Assembly (NCBI RefSeq): GCF_003344625.1
Contig: NZ_QPKJ02000002.1
Location: forward strand, 186,001 to 250,000
Source of the DNA: Solirubrobacter deserti
GTDB taxonomy: Bacteria > Actinomycetota > Thermoleophilia > Solirubrobacterales > Solirubrobacteraceae
Length of the DNA stretch: 64,000 nucleotides
Direction of reading: 5' to 3'
Below are positions 59,336 through 64,000 of this stretch, one piece after another. A model generated the notes under the pieces. The model was not told the DNA's origin. It saw only the letters and a program-made list of their open reading frames with translations, and did no database searches. How positions within the stretch are numbered: position 1 is the first letter of the stretch; each line of letters starts with the position of its first letter. A program made the position numbers and the translations under genes.

Positions 59336-59847
59336 TGGCCGACTTGATGGCACGCATGGGCGAGCTGTGCGCCTCGGGGACTCCCGGGGACTCGCTCGTC
59401 GCGCTCGGGCTGGGGTCGTGCATCGGCGTCGTGCTGCTCGACCGCCGCAAGGGCGTCGCCGGCCTGGCGCACATCGTGCTGCCCGCCGCCGACGGTCATG
59501 CCAAGGAGCTCAACCCGCTCAAGTTCGCCGACAGGGCGGTCCCGGAGCTGGTCAAGCAGGTCGTCGCGCGCGGCGGCCGCAAGCCGATGCTCGAAGCCGT
59601 CCTCGTCGGCGGCGCGAGCATGTTCGCCGGCGCGGGCTCCACGCTCGAGGTCGGCGCCCGCAACGCGGCCGCGGTGAAGGCCGAGCTCGTCAAAGAGCGC
59701 ATCCGCATCCACGCGGAAGACACCGGCGGCACGAAGGGCCGCACCGTTCGCGTCGACCCGGTCACCGGCGTCGTCACCGTCCGCAAGGCAGGAGCCAAGG
59801 ACGAACAGCTCTACCCCGCAACCCGTGTACTCCAGGAGGTGGCCTGA
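59335..59847 (+). CDS. cheD: Chemoreceptor glutamine deamidase CheD
   Basis: A 170-residue deamidase with catalytic Cys29 in LGLGSCIGVVLLD and His46 in GLAHIVLP. VGGASMF and the C-terminal GGTKGRTV are also conserved. CheD deamidates receptor glutamines and binds CheC. A GTG at 59332 is also in frame; the ATG at 59335 is preferred. Confidence 0.93.
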   Translation: MADLMARMGELCASGTPGDSLVALGLGSCIGVVLLDRRKGVAGLAHIVLPAADGHAKELNPLKFADRAVPELVKQVVARGGRKPMLEAVLVGGASMFAGAGSTLEVGARNAAAVKAELVKERIRIHAEDTGGTKGRTVRVDPVTGVVTVRKAGAKDEQLYPATRVLQEVA

Positions 59848-59848
59848 G

Positions 59849-60208
59849 ATGGCCCGCGTTCTCGTCGTCGACGATGCCGCGTTCATGCGCAAGATGGTGT
59901 CCGACGCTCTCACCAAGGCCGGTCACGAAGTGATCGCCGAAGCGACCAACGGCCAGGAGGCCGTCGACCAGTTCCAGGCGCTCAAGCCTGATCTGGCGAC
60001 GCTCGACATCACCATGCCGGAGAAGGACGGCCTGACCGCGCTCGGCGAGATCATGTCGCTCGACCCCAACGCGCGCGTCATCATGTGCTCGGCGCTGGGT
60101 CAGGAGTCCAAGGTCATGGAGTCGATCAAGCTCGGCGCCCGTGACTTCGTCGTCAAGCCGTTCAAGGCCGATCGCGTCCAGGAGGCCGTGGCGAAGGCGC
60201 TCGCGTAG
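59849..60208 (+). CDS. cheY: Chemotaxis response regulator CheY
   Basis: A 119-residue single receiver. The acidic pair is Asp8-Asp9 in VLVVDDAAF, phospho-acceptor Asp53 in ATLDITMPEKDG, Ser in MCSALGQ and Lys in VVKPFKADR. AGGAGG ahead of the ATG at 59849 is a good Shine-Dalgarno. It is the last gene of the che operon, and its 3' end overlaps the convergent HPt gene by 47 bases. Confidence 0.95.
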   Translation: MARVLVVDDAAFMRKMVSDALTKAGHEVIAEATNGQEAVDQFQALKPDLATLDITMPEKDGLTALGEIMSLDPNARVIMCSALGQESKVMESIKLGARDFVVKPFKADRVQEAVAKALA

Positions 60209-60476
60209 CGAGCGCTGCGTCCACCGCGCGCGCCGCGCGCTCCACCGCCGCCAGGTCGCCGCCGCCTTCCTCCAGCACGCGGGCGGCTTCGGCCAGGGCG
60301 GTGGCGCCGAAGGTCGCGGCGCCGGAGCGCAGGCCGTGCGCGTGGCGGCGGATCTCCTCCGGCTCGGTCGCGGCGCGTAGCTGCTCGAGCCGGGTGGCGA
60401 GATCGGTGCGGTAGGTGCAGACGAGCTGGGCCACCGTGTCGGCGCCGAGCGCCGCCTCCAGCTCGGCGAAGTTCAC
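60162..60476 (-). CDS. HPt-domain phosphotransfer protein
   Basis: A 104-residue HPt protein: FAELEAALGADTVAQLVCTYRTDLATRLEQLRAA, then the phosphorylatable His47 in RRHAHGLRSGAATFGA. The usual Lys after the His is Arg50, a mild change. It lies directly behind the OmpR-type regulator (GTGA overlap), so it probably serves that regulator or links it to a hybrid kinase such as the 10237 protein (inference). GTG start at 60476. Confidence 0.85.
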   Translation of the reverse strand: MNFAELEAALGADTVAQLVCTYRTDLATRLEQLRAATEPEEIRRHAHGLRSGAATFGATALAEAARVLEEGGGDLAAVERAARAVDAALATRAPSPRPPGRDRP

Positions 60477-61186
60477 CGGCCCGGACCCATCCGGAAGCCG
60501 ATGCCGCGCACGGTCAGCACGAAGCGCGGGTTGCGGCCGTCGTCGCCCAGCTTGCGCCGCAGGTTGGAGATGTGCACGCCGACCAGGTGGTCGTCGCCGA
60601 ACCAGTTCTCGCCCCACACGCGCTCGACCAGCTGCGAGCGCGTGAACGCGACGCGCGGCGAGCCCGACAGCACGTCGAGCAGGTCGAACTCGCGGCGCGT
60701 GAGGTTGAGCGGCGCGCCGTCCAGCGTCGCCTCGCGGGCGCCGGGGTCGATCGTGAGCGCGCCGAAGCGCCGCACCTCGGGCGCGGGCGCCGGCTCGACC
60801 GTGGTGCGGCGCGGGCGGCGCAGCAGCGCCTGGACGCGCGCGATGAACTCGGGCGTGGAGAACGGCTTGGTGATGTAGTCGTCGGCGCCGGCCTCGAACC
60901 CGATCACCTTGTCGAGCTCGGTGTCCTGGGCGGTGAGCATCAGCACGTAGGCGTCGCTGAACGAGCGCAGCTCACGGCACGTCGTGAAGCCGTCCGTGCC
61001 GGGCAGGCCGACGTCGAGCACGATCAGCTCAGGGTCCTGCGCGCGGGCGACGTCCAGGCCGCTCTCGCCGTCCTCGGCGCACTCGACCGTGAACCCCTGC
61101 TGCCTGAGCAGGGCGGACACGAGCATGGCCGCCGAGGGCGTGTCCTCGACGACGAGCGCGCGGCGATTAGGTCGATAGGAGGACAA
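60473..61186 (-). CDS. OmpR-family response regulator, second
   Basis: A 237-residue regulator with receiver motifs ALVVEDTPSA, Asp58 in LIVLDVGLPGTDGF, MLTAQDTEL and TKPFSTPEF, an Ala/Pro linker, and a winged helix (LNLTRREFDLLDVLSGSPRVAFTRSQLVERVW; VHISNLRRKLGDDGRNPRFVLTVRGIGFRM). TTG start at 61186 is set by GGAGG six bases upstream; this lies in the end of cobK (20-base overlap). It is coupled to the HPt gene. Confidence 0.93.
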   Translation of the reverse strand: MSSYRPNRRALVVEDTPSAAMLVSALLRQQGFTVECAEDGESGLDVARAQDPELIVLDVGLPGTDGFTTCRELRSFSDAYVLMLTAQDTELDKVIGFEAGADDYITKPFSTPEFIARVQALLRRPRRTTVEPAPAPEVRRFGALTIDPGAREATLDGAPLNLTRREFDLLDVLSGSPRVAFTRSQLVERVWGENWFGDDHLVGVHISNLRRKLGDDGRNPRFVLTVRGIGFRMGPGR

Positions 61187-61808
61187 GCGCTTCCTCCGGT
61201 GAGTGGACCACGGGGCCTTCGATACCCGGTCTACGCAGCAGGATCACGGGCAGCCCAGCTTGTCGTGCAGCTGTCATCTTCGCGTCGGGCCCCCCGCTGT
61301 CCTTCGTGATCAAGTGGGTCAGGGCGTGTGCGTGGATCAGCTCCAGCTCTTCCTCGAGGCGGAACGGACCCTTGGCCAAGATGAGAGTGTGATGAATCGG
61401 CAGGACGGATGGCGCGGTCAATGCGCGCACGAGGAAGAACGCGGGGTGGGCCCGCACCGCCTCGATCTCGTGGTGGCCGGTGGTGAGAAAGACGCGCGCG
61501 TCGGCGGGAATGGGCGCCTCGTGCAGGTGGTCGACGTAGGTCCAGTCGTCGCCGGGCCGGCGCTGGAAGCCGGGGCGCTCGAGCCGGATGACGGGAACGC
61601 CGACCTGCCGGGCGTTGGCCGAGATGCGGGTGGCGAACGGGTGGGTGGCGTCGACGATGGTCGTGACGCCGTGTTCGGCGACGTAGTGGGCCAAGCCGTC
61701 CGCGCCGCCGAAGGCGGTGGTGCGGGCGAGCGCGAGGATGGCGCGGTCGCCGAGCCGCTCCTTGAGCTCGCGCGCCTCCTGCGTCCCGCCTAAGATCAGC
61801 ACCGCCAT
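61167..61808 (-). CDS. cobK: Precorrin-6A reductase CobK
   Basis: A 213-residue NADPH-dependent reductase of cobalamin synthesis converting precorrin-6A to dihydro-precorrin-6. It begins VLILGGTQEARELKERL; VDATHPFATRISANA, RLERPGF, VFLTTGHHEIEA, ILAKGPFRLEEELELI and LITKDSGGPDAKMTAA follow as in CobK/CbiJ. The ATG at 61808 shares bases with the ATG of cobF on the other strand. Two regulator genes follow on the same strand, the first overlapping its stop. Confidence 0.93.
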   Translation of the reverse strand: MAVLILGGTQEARELKERLGDRAILALARTTAFGGADGLAHYVAEHGVTTIVDATHPFATRISANARQVGVPVIRLERPGFQRRPGDDWTYVDHLHEAPIPADARVFLTTGHHEIEAVRAHPAFFLVRALTAPSVLPIHHTLILAKGPFRLEEELELIHAHALTHLITKDSGGPDAKMTAARQAGLPVILLRRPGIEGPVVHSPEEALVLLST

Positions 61809-62526
61809 GGACGGCGATCCTGACAGGCTCGTGGACGTGATCGGCGTCGGTGCCGGAGATCCGGCGTGGCTGACGCTGGAGGCGGTGCGGGCGCTGGAGG
61901 CGCTGGACGTCGCGTTCGTGTTCGTCAAGGGCGCGGACGACGAACTGGCGGGTGCGCGGCGCGCGCTGCTGCCGGCCGGCGTCCGGGAGGTGGCGATCGA
62001 GGATCCGCCGCGCGGGCGCGGGGCCGAGGCGGTCGCGGCGTGGCGTGCGGAGCGGGTGCGGTTGGTGCGCGAGGCGCTCGCGCGCGAGCCCGGGCGCGGC
62101 GGGTTCCTCGCCTGGGGCGACCCGACGCTCTACGACGGGCTGATCGACGTGGTGCGCGAGGCCGGCTTCGGCGTGCGGGTGCTGCCGGGCGTGAGCGCGG
62201 TTTCGGCGCTGGCGGCGCGGTTCGGGGTGACCTTGAACCGGGTCGGCGGCTCGGTGCTGCTCACGAGCGGACGACGGCTGGCGGCGTCCGGCTGGCCGGC
62301 CGAAGTGGGGGACGTGGTCGTGATGCTCGACACCGAGCTCACGTTCCGGCGCTTCCCGGAGGCCGAGATCTTCTGGGGCGCCTACCTCGGCACGCCGGAC
62401 GAGCTGCTGCTGTCCGGCGTGGTGGCCGAGGTCGGGCCCGAGATCGAGCGCGTCAGGAGCGAAGCGCGCCGGCGGAAGGGCTGGATGTTCGATACCTACC
62501 TGCTGCGCCGCCCTGGGCCTGCGTGA
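61807..62526 (+). CDS. cobF: Precorrin-6A synthase (deacetylating) CobF
   Basis: A 239-residue SAM-dependent methyltransferase of the oxygen-requiring cobalamin pathway, methylating C1 of precorrin-5 with loss of acetate. The tetrapyrrole-methylase start is DVIGVGAGDPAWLTLEAVRAL, then FLAWGDPTLYDG, VLPGVSAVSALAARFGVTLN and FWGAYLGTPDELLLSGVV. Taken from the ATG at 61807; a GTG at 61831 (VDVIGVGAG) matches the family start length better and may be used. The 3' end overlaps cbtA by 74 bases. Confidence 0.9.
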   Translation: MDGDPDRLVDVIGVGAGDPAWLTLEAVRALEALDVAFVFVKGADDELAGARRALLPAGVREVAIEDPPRGRGAEAVAAWRAERVRLVREALAREPGRGGFLAWGDPTLYDGLIDVVREAGFGVRVLPGVSAVSALAARFGVTLNRVGGSVLLTSGRRLAASGWPAEVGDVVVMLDTELTFRRFPEAEIFWGAYLGTPDELLLSGVVAEVGPEIERVRSEARRRKGWMFDTYLLRRPGPA

Positions 62527-63229
62527 TCCAGCGCTCGGCGAGCGCGCCGAAGGCGAGCCCGAGCGTGGCGTACAGCACGGCGTGGGTGCCGAGCGTGGCG
62601 AGCCGGAAGTGCCACAGCACGTCCGGGCTGAAGCCCTCCGGCATCTCCTTGACGGCCGGCATCAGCAGTGAGGCGATGACCACCAGCGCGAGGTAGCCGC
62701 CGACGCCCACGAGCGCGCCGTTCCACGCACCGAGGCGCTTGACGGCGTCGCGGCCGAGGCGTACCGCGGCGATCGCGGCGACGACCGACAGCAGCAGCAT
62801 TACGAAGTAGACCCGGGTGCGGAAGGCGATCGTCTCGTCGAGGCCGACGGCCGGCGGGTTGCTCGGGTACTTCAGGAACGGCACGAACGCGATCACGACG
62901 AACGCCGCGAGCCCGAGCGTGGCCGCCGTGACCCGCGGACGGGCGCGGCCGATGCGGCCGTAGACGCCCGCGAACACGAGCGCGAAGATGCCGCCGATCG
63001 CGACCGCGTACACGATCGTGCCGGTCAGCAGGCCGAGCGTCTCCTGCATCGAGCGGCTGACGAGCGGCGCCTCGTCCGACGGCGGGCTGACCGACTCCTC
63101 GAACGCGATCGCCGAGCGGATCTGCGGCTCGCCGATCGCGAGGCCGAAGGCCCACATCAGCACGCCGGCCACGAGGCCGGCGAGCATGCCGCGGATCAGC
63201 AGCCCGCGGACCAGCTTCTGGCTGTCCAC
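62453..63229 (-). CDS. cbtA: Cobalt transporter subunit CbtA
   Basis: A 258-residue membrane protein with about six helices. The start LLIRGMLAGLVAGVLMWAFGLAIGEP and ETLGLLTGTIVYAVAIGGIFALVFA, VIAFVPFLKYPSNPPAVG and VLWHFRLATLGTHAVLYATLG match CbtA, the larger part of a vitamin B12-controlled cobalt uptake pair. GTG start at 63229, seven bases after cbtB. The C-terminal tail is polar and lies over the end of cobF. Confidence 0.92.
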   Translation of the reverse strand: MDSQKLVRGLLIRGMLAGLVAGVLMWAFGLAIGEPQIRSAIAFEESVSPPSDEAPLVSRSMQETLGLLTGTIVYAVAIGGIFALVFAGVYGRIGRARPRVTAATLGLAAFVVIAFVPFLKYPSNPPAVGLDETIAFRTRVYFVMLLLSVVAAIAAVRLGRDAVKRLGAWNGALVGVGGYLALVVIASLLMPAVKEMPEGFSPDVLWHFRLATLGTHAVLYATLGLAFGALAERWITQAQGGAAGRYRTSSPSAGALRS

Positions 63230-63236
63230 TGCTGCC

Positions 63237-63455
63237 CTAGTGGCAGGGGAAGCCGAGCAGGTGCCGGGCGTCGTGGACGAACTCGTGGAGGGTCATCCCC
63301 GGGAAGACCGAGGTCGCGCCCTCCTCGGCGCCGACGAAGTAGAGGAGCATGATCGCCAGCAGCGCCGTGAGCAGCGCGTACGGGATCAGGTCGCCGAGCG
63401 GCATCAGCGGGACGCTGGGCGCTTCGACTTCCGGGGTGAGTGTGGTGTCCGACAC
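63237..63455 (-). CDS. cbtB: Cobalt transporter subunit CbtB
   Basis: A 72-residue protein with one helix (LIPYALLTALLAIMLLYFVG) and the typical His-rich end HEFVHDARHLLGFPCH, expected to bind Co2+. GGGAGGAA lies eight bases before the GTG at 63455. A cobalamin riboswitch precedes it, so B12 should repress both cbtB and cbtA. Confidence 0.92.
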   Translation of the reverse strand: MSDTTLTPEVEAPSVPLMPLGDLIPYALLTALLAIMLLYFVGAEEGATSVFPGMTLHEFVHDARHLLGFPCH

Positions 63456-63507
63456 GGTGTGAGTTCCTCCCTGGGATCGAGCGTCCCGGGTGCGGGGGTG
63501 AAGTTCG

Positions 63508-63606
63508 CGACGGTGAAGTTCCTGGCTTCCGGCAACGTGCCGGTCACAGTGGCGCGACCGCGCCGGAGTCCCACCGGCTTCCTCGCACCTCGCGCTGACC
63601 GCCGGA
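63508..63606 (-). promoter_or_regulatory. Cobalamin riboswitch upstream of cbtBA
   Basis: On the minus strand the conserved parts follow in order: GAGGAAGCCGGTG, ACTCCGGCGCGGTCGC, the B12-box core GCCACTGTGA (63553-63544) and GAAGCCAGGAAC. These match the core of cobalamin riboswitches. It ends about 55 bases before the cbtB start. The exact ends are estimates. Confidence 0.9.
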
Positions 63607-63618
63607 TCGTAGTGCACG

Positions 63619-64000
63619 TCACCCCCAGAATGCGACGAGGGTCACGCAGACGACGACTTCGGTGAGCTTCGCGGTCGCTCCGTAGCCGTCGCCGGTGATG
63701 CCGCCGAGCGTCCTGTGGAGGAACAGCGCGGCCGCCGCGGCGGTCAGGGCGGCGGCGGCGAGGGCGACCGCGGCGCCTGCCAGGACAGCAGCCGCGGCGG
63801 CCAGGAGCGTCGCGACCGCGAGCCCCGGCCTGCCGACCCGGAGCAGCCCGCCGGCGCCGCCGGGCTTGGCCGGTTGGAGCAGGCCGACGGGCAGGATCGC
63901 CCAGCGCGAGAGGACGTGGGCGACGATCAGCGCTTTCACGGCTTCGGTGGTGTCGAGCGCGGCGAGCGACGTGGCGGTGAGCGCGAGCGCGAGGATCAGC
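63619..64000 (-). CDS. cobS: Cobalamin synthase CobS, 5' end outside window
   Basis: The last 126 or so residues of adenosylcobinamide-GDP ribazoletransferase, a membrane enzyme joining the lower ligand to the corrin ring. HVLSRWAILP begins the visible conserved part, followed by an Ala/Leu-rich helix and the conserved GGITGDGYGATAKLTEVVVC. The frame is open to the window end. It lies upstream of cbtB on the same strand, with the riboswitch between them. Confidence 0.9.
   Translation of the reverse strand, partial: LILALALTATSLAALDTTEAVKALIVAHVLSRWAILPVGLLQPAKPGGAGGLLRVGRPGLAVATLLAAAAAVLAGAAVALAAAALTAAAAALFLHRTLGGITGDGYGATAKLTEVVVCVTLVAFWG

Noticed and set aside
1..64000. tRNA, rRNA, insertion sequences, integrase or attachment sites
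   Set aside because: No tRNA-like cloverleaf, rRNA segment, transposase or integrase motif, or long flanking repeats were recognised; base composition is even throughout.

Overview
The window is very GC-rich, densely coded chromosomal DNA from a free-living actinobacterium, most likely of the Solirubrobacterales (Thermoleophilia) near Solirubrobacter. This placement is an inference. It rests on third-position GC, the common GTG/TTG starts, a secreted protein at 34117 whose N-terminus (ALFLSLGGTSYAA) is of a kind I associate with that order, a 680-residue actinobacterial-type NAD synthetase, and the long multidomain secreted and signalling proteins. I found no rRNA, tRNA, insertion sequence, prophage or CRISPR array. 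Many genes lack a Shine-Dalgarno but carry a TANNNT-like hexamer 6-9 nt before the start codon, which suggests many leaderless mRNAs.

Layout. 1-9.2 kb: end of an ABC-F ATPase, MscS channel, secreted gamma-glutamyltranspeptidase with a Gly/His-rich leader, small hydrolase, DHH protein, J-domain protein, PAAR spike protein, AI-2E-type permease, ornithine cyclodeaminase-like enzyme. 9.2-14 kb: an Hcp-like protein with a signal peptide, then a STAS antagonist and a 1238-residue kinase/receiver/phosphatase/anti-sigma hybrid. 14-18.5 kb: a 1441-residue secreted ThuA-sorbosone dehydrogenase-PKD protein behind a clear promoter and palindrome. 18.6-26.3 kb: universal stress protein, methyltransferase, HAD hydrolase, NAD synthetase, GH31 glycosidase, alditol-oxidase-like flavoprotein. 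26.2-32.2 kb: second AI-2E permease, GlsB-type stress protein, carboxylate-amine ligase, SRPBCC/alcohol dehydrogenase/MBL operon, MGMT. 32.2-40.3 kb: HxlR/MFS efflux pair, two secreted proteins, a small sigma factor, a YtrA-type GntR/ABC operon with a palindrome over its start, glycolipid-binding-like protein.

40.4-50 kb: a 57-residue microprotein behind its own promoter, HTH protein, SDR and aldo/keto reductase, and then a compact set of a haem-oxygenase-fold iron enzyme, a second carboxylate-amine ligase, a CDGSH protein and an MTQ2-like methyltransferase. A zinc metallopeptidase, glycosyltransferase, VOC dioxygenase and AraC regulator follow. 50-56 kb: DUF2188-like protein, small membrane protein, LtrA, TPR protein, GlgC-like nucleotidyltransferase, a 17-residue micropeptide sharing a motif with the 57-residue one, a stand-alone LigD polymerase domain, lytic transglycosylase. 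56-61.2 kb: response regulator, CheA-CheC-CheD-CheY, and an opposing HPt/response-regulator pair. 61.2-64 kb: cobalamin genes (cobK, cobF, cbtA, cbtB with a cobalamin riboswitch, and the end of cobS).

Main points for follow-up are the paired microproteins with the HQY-x-[VL]-PQV-[KR]-E core, the iron-enzyme/ligase/CDGSH/methyltransferase cluster, the exported Hcp plus orphan PAAR protein, the single-chain partner-switching kinase, and a LigD polymerase with an altered motif II.
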